Positions 18,586-27,194 of a DNA stretch of 64,000 nucleotides are shown one piece after another. Each line of letters begins with the position of its first letter. Position 1 is the first letter of the stretch. This DNA is from JAMQKA01 sp031569985 (GTDB lineage Bacteria > Bacteroidota > Rhodothermia > Balneolales > Balneolaceae): NCBI RefSeq assembly GCF_031569985.1, contig NZ_JAMQKA010000025.1:1-64000 (forward strand), read 5' to 3'. The position numbers were made by a program, and so were the translations under genes. Under the pieces are notes generated by a model. It was not told the origin of the DNA. It saw nothing but the letters and a program-made list of their open reading frames with translations, and made no database searches.

Positions 18586-19060
18586 TATCACTAAAAAATG
18601 AATACTTTACATCGATGAAGCCTCCTGGTTGTTCTTTCGAGCCAATTCCCTGTCGGAGGTGTTCATTTTGGCTTGGCCCAAATCCGAAGGGGTTCGGAAC
18701 CAGCAGTGCTGGACTAAAAACCCTCCCGAAAACTTTCGGGATAACTCCTCGGTGCTGATATCGATCGGGCCGCTGGTTTTATTACCAGCCAGCACCTCGT
18801 CAGACAGAAAGGCTTCGAAAATTCATCTTATGCTATAAAACACAGAGTTCTAATAAACTGGAGTAGTTATTACTCACCGGCAAAAGGAAAAATTTAAATG
18901 TTATCCAATATAATTCCTTGTTCTGCCCCCTTCCGCCCTACGGAGGGGCTAGGAGTATATCATGGAGGCCCGGACCAAGCTCCAAAATACAAATGGTCTC
19001 CGTTCGGGGAGCCTAAATGCGACTCTTACCGTCACCTGACTGGGGCAAAATAACCCAAAC

Positions 19061-19091
19061 GGCCGCATGCCAGCACTCCCGCCATGCGGCC
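19061..19091. repeat. GGCCGCATG hairpin beside the 23-bp array
   Basis: GGCCGCATG (19061-19069) and CATGCGGCC (19083-19091) form a perfect 9-bp GC-rich stem with a 13-nt loop. No T-run follows. The same stem with a 12-nt loop occurs at 48701-48730, again next to a palindrome array. Confidence 0.75.
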
Positions 19092-19110
19092 CAATCGTTA
19101 TAAGACAATG

Positions 19111-19216
19111 ATCACTATGGTGATACAGCTTACATCACCATGGTAATATAACTTACATCACCAAGGTGATATAGGTCACATCACTATGGTGATAAGACTC
19201 ATATTACTATAGTGAT
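19111..19216. repeat. Five-copy array of 14-bp palindromes, exact 23-bp period
   Basis: The palindromes start at 19111, 19134, 19157, 19180 and 19203. The consensus is ATCAC-TATG-GTGAT, with one or two changes in some copies. The 9-bp spacers (ACAGCTTAC, ATAACTTAC, ATAGGTCAC, AAGACTCAT) are partly conserved. The array starts 19 bp after the GGCCGCATG hairpin. It could be a tandem operator, an iteron-like site or a string of RNA mini-hairpins. It is not a CRISPR: the repeats are too short and the spacers uniform. Confidence 0.85.
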
Positions 19217-19379
19217 CTTTTTAACGGCAATGGGAATACCGAACAAACAACTGACACCAGCCGCTCCCTGCTTCTTGAGTGTCCATTTACCGTTGCTTCT
19301 CCTCAACTGCTGATCACAGGGGCAAACCTGCCCTGTCCCACCCTATTTGCTGAATCGTCTGGAATATTATATCACAGTG

Positions 19380-19402
19380 TTATATCAAACCGTTTGATAT
19401 AA
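19380..19402. promoter_or_regulatory. Operator-like palindrome upstream of the AraC gene
   Basis: TTATATCAAAC and GTTTGATATAA form a perfect 11-bp inverted repeat around a single C. A further TTTGATATAA half-site occurs at 19491-19500, and ATATCA/TGATAT fragments surround the palindrome. The position 370-390 bp before the AraC start suggests a regulator binding site, but the distance is long. Confidence 0.4.
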
Positions 19403-19772
19403 TATCAGCGTATAATATCCCTTTTTGGGGCTCGTCCACTATAATGGCACTCAAACACACTTGAAGATAACAGCATTATTCGGTAGGCTCTTTGATATAA
19501 TTATAAGTTATGCCGCATACGCGAGTCAATAGGTTTTTAATACTTGCAGTCGTTGGTGATTGCAATTTACGATAATACACTTTAATAAATATATTAGGAG
19601 AATACAGGTGACTATGATATTGCGGATGACTGCAGATTAATATGTATTGATTCATTTATAAGATCTTTCCGTGTTTATTGGCAGATTCTACGGTATCCGG
19701 GTTCCGTCCGGAAGGGGAAGAAATCAAGGGCTGCTTGTTATTCTTTTTCGGCCTAACCATATTAAGTATGCG

Positions 19773-20642
19773 ATGCAATCAATTAACGAAATATATTTTC
19801 AGAAAGAGGAAGACCCATCACTGGAATTTGAAATAATTCCCCTTGAGGATTTTTTCGTCCAACATTCAAACCTGGCCCAAAAGCCCCACCAACTTAGTTT
19901 TTACCAGCTCATATTTATCACTAGTGGAGAGGGAGAACATGAGATCGATTTTCAGAGATTAACCTATAAACCGGGGACACTCATCCCGGCGGCCGTCCAC
20001 CAGGTTCAAAAATTTTATCCCGATCCCAACACTACGGGATACATGCTGCTGTTTACTCCGCATTTTTTGCTGGATGAATTAAAATCGGTTCCGCTCTATT
20101 CAGAACTGCTTATTTTCAGCTCTCTCATCTCTCCAGTTACTATCAACGGCAGCCCATCTGAAAGTTCGGTTTTATCAGATATTGTGTACAGGATACACCA
20201 GGATTACACCATCCAATCCGATGTAATTGAGGAGGAGATCTTACGGTCTGAGTTAAAAATTTTGCTGTTAAAAGCCGAGCAAATAAAAAGAAGGCAATCG
20301 TCAATAGAAAACAATGTTGCGTTTGCACTGCTGAGTGATTTTAGAAAAGAAATAGAAAATCACATTGAAGAACGACCATCCGTACAAACATGCTGCCGCA
20401 GGATGGGTGTTTCTGAAAAAAGACTGAATAGTGAGCTTAAAGAATATACCGGAAAGACAGCGAAAGAGATCATCGATGAAAGGATAACCCTGGAGATTAA
20501 ACGCCTGTTATCATATACCGACAAGTATGTGAAAGAAATAGCTTATCACCTCGGGTTTAATGATCCTTCTAATCTAACAACGTTTTTTAAAAAACATACC
20601 GATTCTACTCCAAAAGAGTTCAGGGAGTCTTACCGCCACTAA
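19773..20642 (+). CDS. AraC-family transcriptional regulator
   Basis: I place the start at the ATG giving MQSINEIYFQ. A GTG 34 codons upstream would add a stretch unlike the family. The protein of about 289 residues has an N-terminal cupin-like sensor (FITSGEGEHEIDFQRLTYKP, then LIPAAVHQVQKFYP) and a C-terminal pair of helix-turn-helix motifs. The second, KEIAYHLGFNDPSNLTTFFK, ends in the KHTDSTPKEFRESYRH tail typical of the family. It is likely to control the hydrolase and reductase genes that follow in the same direction after about 350 bp. The inducer is unknown. Confidence 0.9.
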   Translation: MQSINEIYFQKEEDPSLEFEIIPLEDFFVQHSNLAQKPHQLSFYQLIFITSGEGEHEIDFQRLTYKPGTLIPAAVHQVQKFYPDPNTTGYMLLFTPHFLLDELKSVPLYSELLIFSSLISPVTINGSPSESSVLSDIVYRIHQDYTIQSDVIEEEILRSELKILLLKAEQIKRRQSSIENNVAFALLSDFRKEIENHIEERPSVQTCCRRMGVSEKRLNSELKEYTGKTAKEIIDERITLEIKRLLSYTDKYVKEIAYHLGFNDPSNLTTFFKKHTDSTPKEFRESYRH

Positions 20643-20988
20643 ACTGCGCATATTCACCATTCTTTCTCACTTTTCTACATTTCCCCTAATCACCTTGCTT
20701 GGTAGTTTAGATGGAGTAATAAGAGTTCTTTTACCGGTTAACAAATTTTTTAGCCATCTATTTGGTTAATCCAGAATCAATCCACCTGTCCTCCTTCTCC
20801 AAGGAGGAACTCACTGATGAAAAAAAATGCTCCCAAAAGGATTAATGAGCATTCAAGAAATCCCTCTTGGAGAAGAGGGATTTAGGGAGATTGATCTTCC
20901 GACACAATAAAATAGGATTACTTTCTACCGGTAAACGCATTAGTAAGAAGTTAGTCTACCCAAACATTCAAAACCAAACAGTACTGCG
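20643..20988. other. Intergenic region with a palindromic repeat
   Basis: This 346-bp gap between the AraC gene and the hydrolase gene holds the palindromic repeat at 20773-20897. The rest should contain the hydrolase promoter, but I cannot point to one. Confidence 0.4.
20773..20897. repeat. Imperfect palindromic repeat (CTCCCTAAATCCCTCTT type)
   Basis: The left end AGAATCAATCCACCTGTCCT and the right end, read in reverse complement as AGATCAATCTCCCTAAATCC, are similar, and TCTCCAAGGAGG / CTCTTGGAGAAGAGGG form inner hairpins. The right end matches 43945-43969 over about 24 bases, so it is a dispersed repeat. Confidence 0.6.
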
Positions 20989-22383
20989 ATGAGACAATCA
21001 ACCTTTTCCACACCGATAGCATATGCATTGACCCTATCTTTCTTCCTCTTTGTATCCGGTATATTTGGGAAGAGCCATGCACAGCAAACCAAGGCGACAG
21101 AACTCCTCAAATCCCGAAATGCTGAATTTCAAAAAGATATTGTTCATGTAACAGACAACGTGTATACCTCTGTGGGACATACTGTATCAACAGTCTCTAT
21201 GATTGTTGGAACTGATGGCGTCATTATCATTGATACCGGAATGTCCACATCAGCGGCCGAGGAAATTCTCTCAGAATTTCGCAATATCAGCCAAAAGCCG
21301 ATAAAGGGTATTATCTATACTCACGGCCACGGCGACCATACCGGGGGAGCTAGTATTTTTGCCAAAGAGGACGATCCGGAAATCTGGGCACGCGACAACA
21401 TCAAGCAGGAATCAGAGACGTTGAAGGAAGCTGGATTGACGATTCAAGCTATTCGTGGTGCTCGCCAGGGTGGATTTAAACTGCCACCCGAACAGCGGAT
21501 AAATAATGGGATTGCGCCTGCTGTATATCCAAATCGGGGCGGAGAAGCCTTTGAAGGCGGTTCCGGGTATCTCCCACCAACCCATACGTTTTCCACAAAC
21601 AGAGAAGTGGTAGAAATTGCGGGTGTCCAACTGGAATTGGTGGCTGCAGGGGGTGAAACCTATGATCAATTATATGTGTGGTACCCAGAGGGAAAAGTAG
21701 TTTTTTCAGGAGATAACTTTTATAAATCATGGCCCAATCTGTATGCCATTCGCGGAGTTCCCTATCGGGATGTCCTTGACTGGGCGGATGCAACCGACAG
21801 GATGTTGAAGGAGGGCCCGGAATACCTGGTACCAGGACATACCCGTCCGGTACTTGGCGAGCAAGAAGTGACCCGACTCCTCACGGACTACAGGGATGCC
21901 ATAAGGTTTGTTTTTGATAAAACCATCGAAGGGATGAATAAAGGGCTAACACCGGATGAACTGGTCGATTACGTGCAACTTCCTGAGGAGTTGGCATCAA
22001 AAGACTACCTGCGGGAATACTACGGGAATATTGAATGGGGGGTGCGCTCTATTTTTACGGGATACCTGGGGTGGTTCAATGGAAATCCAACAGAACTGTT
22101 CTCGTTGCATCCGGCCGATGAGGCTGCAAAGATGGCAGATTTAGCAGGCGGCCAGCAACAGCTTCTGGTTAAAGCCCAACAAGCTCTGAAAGAGGGGGAA
22201 TATCAATGGGCGGCACAGCTAAGCGACCATTTGATTGCTCTTGATAAGGATGCCAAAGAGCCGAAGCTCATTAAAGCTAATGCATTGACCGAATTGGCCA
22301 ATGAGTTGCTTACGGCAACCGGCCGGAATTATTACCTGACAGTAGCCCGGGAATTGCGACAGGAAGCCCAAAGTACCCAGTAG
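20989..22383 (+). CDS. Secreted metallo-beta-lactamase-fold hydrolase, alkylsulfatase (SdsA/BDS1) type
   Basis: The 464-residue protein has a signal peptide ending near SHAQQ. The metal site YTHGHGDHTGG is at about residues 110-120. GGETYDQLYVWYPEGKVVFS, then GDNFYKSWPNL, and later VPGHTRPVLG supply the remaining ligands. The C-terminal region YGNIEWGVRSIFTGYLGWFN, then GNP and LADLAGG-like sequence, matches the dimerisation domain of secondary or primary alkylsulfatases. The usual third domain, the SCP2-like substrate-binding domain, is missing because the protein stops after about 80 more residues. It probably cleaves sulfate or another ester in the periplasm, with an altered substrate range. 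It is followed by an NmrA-type reductase gene. Confidence 0.8.
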   Translation: MRQSTFSTPIAYALTLSFFLFVSGIFGKSHAQQTKATELLKSRNAEFQKDIVHVTDNVYTSVGHTVSTVSMIVGTDGVIIIDTGMSTSAAEEILSEFRNISQKPIKGIIYTHGHGDHTGGASIFAKEDDPEIWARDNIKQESETLKEAGLTIQAIRGARQGGFKLPPEQRINNGIAPAVYPNRGGEAFEGGSGYLPPTHTFSTNREVVEIAGVQLELVAAGGETYDQLYVWYPEGKVVFSGDNFYKSWPNLYAIRGVPYRDVLDWADATDRMLKEGPEYLVPGHTRPVLGEQEVTRLLTDYRDAIRFVFDKTIEGMNKGLTPDELVDYVQLPEELASKDYLREYYGNIEWGVRSIFTGYLGWFNGNPTELFSLHPADEAAKMADLAGGQQQLLVKAQQALKEGEYQWAAQLSDHLIALDKDAKEPKLIKANALTELANELLTATGRNYYLTVARELRQEAQSTQ

Positions 22384-22418
22384 GCATAACCCAAACTCCA
22401 TCTTAAAAGAGGCTTAAA

Positions 22419-23285
22419 ATGAAGATAAATGTAACAGCGGCAACCGGACAACTGGGGACTAAAGCAGTACACGTATTACTGGAGCAGGGAGTGGCAGCAG
22501 ATGATATTGTTGTGAGCGTGCGTAGTCCACAAAAAGCAGACGAGTTTGCACAGAAAGGCATTACGGTTCGTCATGCCGATTATGACAAACCTGATACACT
22601 CACATCAGCTTTTCGTGACACCGACATATTATTGCTGATACCCAGTTCGGCTCCTGTTGAACCACGGATTATGCAACATCACTATGCATTGGAAGCTGCT
22701 GAGCTGGCTGGAGTTAACCGCATTGTATTTGCCAGTTTTATGGCGGCAACTCCAACCTCTAAGTTTCTAATCGCTCCGTTCCTGCTGTATGCCGAGTCTC
22801 GACTCAGACTCAGTGGCCTGGATTGGACAATATTGCGCGACGGCATGTATCTTGATCCTGTGGCTGACTGGATCCCTGATCTAATAAAAATGGGGCGTTT
22901 GCCCTATCCCGTCAAAAATGGACGAGTGGCCTATATCTCAAGAGATGATATCGCCAGGTCACTGGCTGCTGCAGTAATTGAAACAGGACACTCGGAAAAA
23001 TTATACAAACTAACAGGTACCGAAGCGATATCCATGCCTGAGCTTGCCAAAATCATTTCTCGTGTTACCGGCAAAAAAATAGTCTATGATCACGTGACGG
23101 AGATGGAGTTTGCCGATCTTTGCCGCAAGGACGATATTCCCGAAGAAGCAATTGAAGTGCTCAACTCCATGTACAGGGCCGTCGATAACGGGGAGTTTGA
23201 CCAGGTTACCGACCATGTTAAACTGTTAACCGGAACGCCCCCTAAAACTGTGGAGCATTACATTGGTTGCGTTATAGACGAATAA
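22419..23285 (+). CDS. NmrA/QorB-like NAD(P)-binding protein
   Basis: The 288-residue protein is an atypical short-chain dehydrogenase. Its N-terminus has the NAD(P)-binding loop VTAATGQLGTKAV. Further signals are LLIPSSAP at strand 4, the NRIVFASFMAATP segment and a C-terminal substrate lobe (YPVKNGRVAYISRDDIARSL). The family includes quinone reductase QorB and the regulator NmrA. The usual GxxGxxG is altered to AATGQLG, as in QorB. It begins 35 bp after the alkylsulfatase-like gene, so the two are likely co-transcribed and controlled by the AraC regulator upstream. The substrate is unknown. Confidence 0.85.
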   Translation: MKINVTAATGQLGTKAVHVLLEQGVAADDIVVSVRSPQKADEFAQKGITVRHADYDKPDTLTSAFRDTDILLLIPSSAPVEPRIMQHHYALEAAELAGVNRIVFASFMAATPTSKFLIAPFLLYAESRLRLSGLDWTILRDGMYLDPVADWIPDLIKMGRLPYPVKNGRVAYISRDDIARSLAAAVIETGHSEKLYKLTGTEAISMPELAKIISRVTGKKIVYDHVTEMEFADLCRKDDIPEEAIEVLNSMYRAVDNGEFDQVTDHVKLLTGTPPKTVEHYIGCVIDE

Positions 23286-23423
23286 AACTTCTTGCCTCAA
23301 TAATTTATGATAAATTTGGGGATTAACTTCAAACCCAATACGGTAATTTCTCATTTTAAGCCCTGACCTTGTACGATCCACTTTTCAAGTGAGTTGTACC
23401 TGAATGGGCACTATTTGGTGTAA

Positions 23424-23454
23424 GATGGAGTACACCGTGGAGGTGTACCCCATC
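23424..23454. repeat. Stable hairpin in the intergenic region
   Basis: GATGGAGTACACC (23424-23436) pairs with GGTGTACCCCATC (23442-23454) with one mismatch, and the loop is GTGGA. No T-run follows. It could be part of a repeat or a structured transcript. Confidence 0.5.
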
Positions 23455-23746
23455 GCCACAATTATAATAATGCAGTCTATTTTAGACTGAATGAACATCT
23501 CGCAATTATAAACGGTGAATGATAAAGTTTTGAAAACATCTGGAAAATTCATTTTTAAAGAGATTCGATATAAACACTTATTGCTCCACACCCCATATGC
23601 TTGGTCCCATCGTCCCTCTCAGATATACGGCGGCAGAGTGCGAGGAAGCATCAGATAGGCTTCCACCGCATTCCCTGCCTACGTTAAAATTTCAGCGGAG
23701 AGGCGGACGAAGCAAGAAAATTGCGTACAGCAGTTCGTAACAGTGT

Positions 23747-23770
23747 TTATCTAGAACTGACGTTAAATAG
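23747..23770 (+). repeat. Dispersed repeat, copy D
   Basis: This copy is nearly identical to copy A (one difference in 24) and ends 14 bp before the ATG of the broken gene. A repeat this close to a gene start may mark the edge of an inserted segment. Confidence 0.6.
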
Positions 23771-23784
23771 ACAAAAATGTTGAT

Positions 23785-24340
23785 ATGAAAAATCAACATA
23801 CTGACTGGTTTAAAATTATTCAGCATTGGGTACTTAGTGGTGGTACTGGCTATTCGCTTCTATTTCTTGTCAGGGTAAGACTAATTAAAGGAAGCAAGGA
23901 CTGAGGCATCGATCGATGATGCAGAGAAAATTCTAGATGAGATATTTGATCCTCAAACACTAACGGATACTCTCCAACTTACTTAGTGTCAACACCTAGA
24001 CGTATCGGTATTTGGTTTAAACCAAGTTGAAATTAATGGGATAACAATCATTAGGGAGCAAACTCAATTACCGACGGTAGTCGTGTGTGACGATATCGTA
24101 GAACTCTGGAGAGACTCTTCCGGTCAATTGATTTCGGAATTGCTTGATTATTCCCGTCAACCAATACAAGAGGGGCACCTCTTCCGAGGAAATGGCTCTT
24201 GGGTCCCAATGCCCGAAGAGGTACAGCAACGAATCAAAAAATTTTTTAGAAACGAACAAGTAATAAGTTCGAAAATACGGCATAACCACGGCATCAAGCG
24301 GACGCAACTCGCCCTGGCCTTGCTTGAGTTGAAGATTTAA
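23785..24340 (+). pseudogene. Broken gene of unknown function
   Basis: An ATG at 23785 opens a 39-codon frame (MKNQHTDWFKIIQHWVLSGG) that ends at TGA 23904. Overlapping it, a second frame reads EASIDDAEKILDEIFDPQTL to an in-frame TAG (23984-23986). That frame then continues with protein-like sequence (LPTVVVCDDIVELWRDSSGQ, then LISELLDYSRQPIQEGH) to TAA at 24340. One frameshift and one nonsense change would explain the whole. I do not recognise the family. The last 85 codons could in principle be translated from a GTG, but without a ribosome-binding site I prefer a pseudogene. Confidence 0.5.
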
Positions 24341-24440
24341 GCTACAATGTAATTCATCAACATTTTCAGTGAGCGTATTGCGCTGCTTATCCCGAAGGCC
24401 GTTATACCAAAAGAAGTCGGGGAATCAATTTTGCTAAATT

Positions 24441-25220
24441 ATGAACTCTTACAAATTCGAATTCCATCTTACTAAAACATGTCCCATAGATCTATCAGGA
24501 AGAAAAATTCGATATAATGGCAATACGTACAATATTGAACTTCCTGCCAATAAAAGAGAAATAACTATATATCCAGTAGAAGGTGATTCACACGAAACTG
24601 CAGAAATACTTGCAAGAGATATTGTAAACTTATTTTTGACTAAAATTTTTAGTCGAATCCAGTATGGACCAATAGTTCAACCAGTTTATGGATGGAGTGA
24701 CCTAGATAATCCTACCTCAAAAGCACAAGTTGTAAAAGTTCCTAAACCATCTTGGTTTACAGGCGATACAAGAATTGGAAAGAAGTTAAGTCTTTCAGAT
24801 GATCTCATAGGTGCAGCTCATATGAGGGCAGGTGACTTAGCTACTGGACCTTTTGATTCATTCAGAAATTATTACCTGGCAGTTGACTCAATCGGCAAAA
24901 GAGTGAGAGGGAAAGGAAACGATAGCACTGTTATAAGTGATACACTTCAATTGGTAGTATGCAAAACAAAAATTAAATCCTTATCAAAGTTATTGAAGGA
25001 AGTGGAAATTCCTCAGGGGGTTAAATTGAAACAAGATGAAATTAAGAATATTGAAACAGTTCTCTACAAAGCTTTCCGATGTGCACTAATGCATAGTGGG
25101 AAAAAATCAGACCTTACTCCTTTTAATTCTAAAGATGAACGACAAGTAAATTCTGCATTAAGATTGATGCGTGGAACTGCTTGGCAGTATGTTAGGTACG
25201 AGAGAACAAAATTGATTTGA
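24441..25220 (+). CDS. Uncharacterised AT-rich gene with a HEPN-like C-terminus
   Basis: The 259-residue protein is not recognised over its length. Its C-terminal third is helical and contains LYKAFRCALMHSGKKSDLTP, in which R-x4-H (RCALMH) fits the catalytic motif of HEPN domains, often RNases in toxin and defence systems. The N-terminal two thirds are beta-rich (SGRKIRYNGNTYNIELPANK), then a middle region with SWFTGDTRIGKKLSLSDDLI. The gene is more AT-rich than its neighbours and sits beside a broken gene and repeats, as laterally acquired genes do. The function is a hypothesis only; no partner gene of a two-component toxin is visible. Confidence 0.55.
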   Translation: MNSYKFEFHLTKTCPIDLSGRKIRYNGNTYNIELPANKREITIYPVEGDSHETAEILARDIVNLFLTKIFSRIQYGPIVQPVYGWSDLDNPTSKAQVVKVPKPSWFTGDTRIGKKLSLSDDLIGAAHMRAGDLATGPFDSFRNYYLAVDSIGKRVRGKGNDSTVISDTLQLVVCKTKIKSLSKLLKEVEIPQGVKLKQDEIKNIETVLYKAFRCALMHSGKKSDLTPFNSKDERQVNSALRLMRGTAWQYVRYERTKLI

Positions 25221-25661
25221 TTAATTGAACTCAACTTTGGGTATAACCTATATATGGCCTCCAAAGTCAACAGGCAATAGCTCTCCACCGCATGAATTTC
25301 CTCACTTTTCTGAATTCGATCTCCTCTTCCGGTGGTATCCCATTGCAGGCAGTGTTCGACGATGGTTGTCCCAACGGGGAGAAGCGAACGCAGTGACAAT
25401 GTACTCCGCTTTAGGCTAAGAAGCACTCCTTCGCGTAAAGCTTCGGTGTGTAAACCTTGTGTCTACGAAGCCTTGTGCGTAGTAGTAGCGGTGACTTTTG
25501 GCCAGCGGATTTGTTCACACAAAAGAAATTCCCTTACCTTGGAAACCAGCTGTTTCTTATTAGGATGCCTCCAACACTCGATAAGTTTTTTTACTATCCT
25601 CACTTTATATCCTTTACATTTCAAGTAATTAAAACTCAAAAATAACGGGAGCGATTTCTTC
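25221..25661. other. Intergenic region before malic enzyme
   Basis: No supportable gene. Short frames exist on both strands, but none has a start with a ribosome-binding site. Near 25425-25475 there are CGAAGC-type short repeats. The promoter for the malic enzyme gene should be near its right end. Confidence 0.4.
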
Positions 25662-27080
25662 ATGAGTGATATCCAGCCGAGTGTTAGCTACAGTTTTACC
25701 ATGCGTTTGTATATAGAAAACAAGCCAGGGATGCTTGCAAAAGTATTGAACGTCATTGCTGATAAAAAAGGGGATCCGGGCGCTGTTGATGTCGTGAAAG
25801 TAGAGGGCAACTACAAAGTACGCGACCTCACCGTAAGTGCGCGAGACGAAGAGCATTCGGAAGACATTGTTCAGGCCATCAAAAAAATTGAGGGTATCAA
25901 GGTTCGCAATGTCTCCGACAGGGTCTTTCTACTCCACCTGGGCGGTAAAATTCGCATCGAAAACAAAGTGCCTGTCAATACCCGTGACGCTCTCTCCATG
26001 GCCTACACGCCGGGCGTGGGACGTGTTTGCCAGGCGATTGCAGAAGATGAAGAAAAAGCCCATACGCTGACAATCAAGCAAAATTCGGTAGCCGTGGTCA
26101 GTGATGGCTCTGCTGTGCTGGGGCTCGGAAATATCGGGCCCAAAGCGGCCATGCCCGTGATGGAGGGAAAGGCGATGCTCTTCAAAGAGTTTGCTGATGT
26201 CGATGCCTACCCGATCTGCCTGGACAGCCAGGATGTCGATGAAGTGGTTAGGGCCGTAGAATTGATATCACCGGGATTCGGCGGAGTGAACCTGGAGGAC
26301 ATCAGTGCCCCGCGATGCTTTGAAATTGAACAGCGGTTAAAGGAGTCGCTGGATATTCCTGTTTTTCATGACGACCAGCATGGCACCGCCGTGGTAGCAA
26401 TGGCCGCTACTATAAATGCTCTGAAAGTAGTTGGAAAACAGCTGAGCGATATCCGTGTGGTGATTGTGGGAGCCGGTGCCGCAGGAGTAGCAATAGCCCG
26501 GATATTGAAGAATGCCGGTACAGGAACAATTCTCTGCACGGACAGTACCGGCATCATCAATCGCGATCGTCTGTCTGAGCTGAATGAGAGCAAAAAATGG
26601 TTGGCAGAAAACACCAATCCTGATAATCTCGGGGGGTCCCTACTAGAGGCCACCTCTGGAGCTGATTTAATAATCGGTGTCAGCGGTCCGGGCATCATAC
26701 CGAAAGAAGCTGTTAAGGTGATGGCGGACGATCCAATTGTATTTGCACTGGCCAATCCCGAACCAGAAATCAGGCCGGAAAAGATCACTGATATTGCCCG
26801 TATCATCGCTACCGGGCGCAGTGATTATCCCAACCAAATTAACAATGTGTTGGCCTTCCCCGGTTTATTTCGTGGTGCCCTCGATGCCCGCGCTTCCGAC
26901 ATCAATGAAAAGATGAAGCTGGCAGCCGCGCACGCCATTGCCGAACAGATTGATGATAATGACCTTAGTGAGGAGTATATCGTTCCCAGTGTGTTCAACA
27001 AAAAAGTGGTACGAAGGGTATCTCGTGCAGTTAAAGAGGCTGCTTTTGAAAGTGGTGTCGCACGCCGCCCAAGACCATAA
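25662..27080 (+). CDS. NAD(P)-dependent malic enzyme with N-terminal ACT domain
   Basis: Malic enzyme converts malate to pyruvate and CO2, linking the citric acid cycle with pyruvate metabolism. Of 472 residues, about 1-80 form an ACT domain (MRLYIENKPGMLAKVLNVIA), a typical amino-acid-sensing module that suggests allosteric control. The catalytic part follows: AYTPGVGRVCQAIA near residue 110, VVSDGSAVLGLGNIGPKAA, the divalent metal and substrate segment NLEDISAPRCFEIEQRL and VFHDDQHGTAVVAM. The Rossmann loop is VVIVGAGAAGVAIARIL. The order matches the short bacterial malic enzymes. It is a single gene. Confidence 0.95.
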   Translation: MSDIQPSVSYSFTMRLYIENKPGMLAKVLNVIADKKGDPGAVDVVKVEGNYKVRDLTVSARDEEHSEDIVQAIKKIEGIKVRNVSDRVFLLHLGGKIRIENKVPVNTRDALSMAYTPGVGRVCQAIAEDEEKAHTLTIKQNSVAVVSDGSAVLGLGNIGPKAAMPVMEGKAMLFKEFADVDAYPICLDSQDVDEVVRAVELISPGFGGVNLEDISAPRCFEIEQRLKESLDIPVFHDDQHGTAVVAMAATINALKVVGKQLSDIRVVIVGAGAAGVAIARILKNAGTGTILCTDSTGIINRDRLSELNESKKWLAENTNPDNLGGSLLEATSGADLIIGVSGPGIIPKEAVKVMADDPIVFALANPEPEIRPEKITDIARIIATGRSDYPNQINNVLAFPGLFRGALDARASDINEKMKLAAAHAIAEQIDDNDLSEEYIVPSVFNKKVVRRVSRAVKEAAFESGVARRPRP

Positions 27081-27194
27081 ATTGGCGCTGATCATGTGTG
27101 ATTTATAATCACCTTCCCTGCCCTTTTGCTGGTCGTAGACGTACAGTTTAAAACCGAGAACGATTCAACAAATAACAATTACGAACTTTCAAAC

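Larger units (their letters stand above)
17934..19772. other. 1.8-kb repeat-rich region without a gene
   Basis: Between the cupin gene and the AraC start I see no gene I can support. All frames are short and follow repeats. The region holds two copies of the dispersed repeat, a duplicated GAGATCCGCG...CCGGCGGAT unit, small hairpins of the form CCCGAC-n-GTCGGG near 18123 and CCCGAAAACTTTCGGG near 18723, the GGCCGCATG hairpin with a periodic palindrome array, and an operator-like palindrome near 19391. The mix of repeats looks like a decayed or accessory junction. Confidence 0.6.

Noticed and set aside
18179..18838. Several frames of 60-106 codons
   Set aside because: They overlap repeats on both strands, and none has a ribosome-binding site or a recognisable domain.
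19111..19216. CRISPR array
   Set aside because: Repeats are 14-bp palindromes with 9-bp partly conserved spacers. CRISPR repeats are longer and spacers are unique and about 30 bp, and no cas gene is present.
25225..25645. Frames before the malic enzyme gene
   Set aside because: They lack ribosome-binding sites and family features, and several overlap on both strands.
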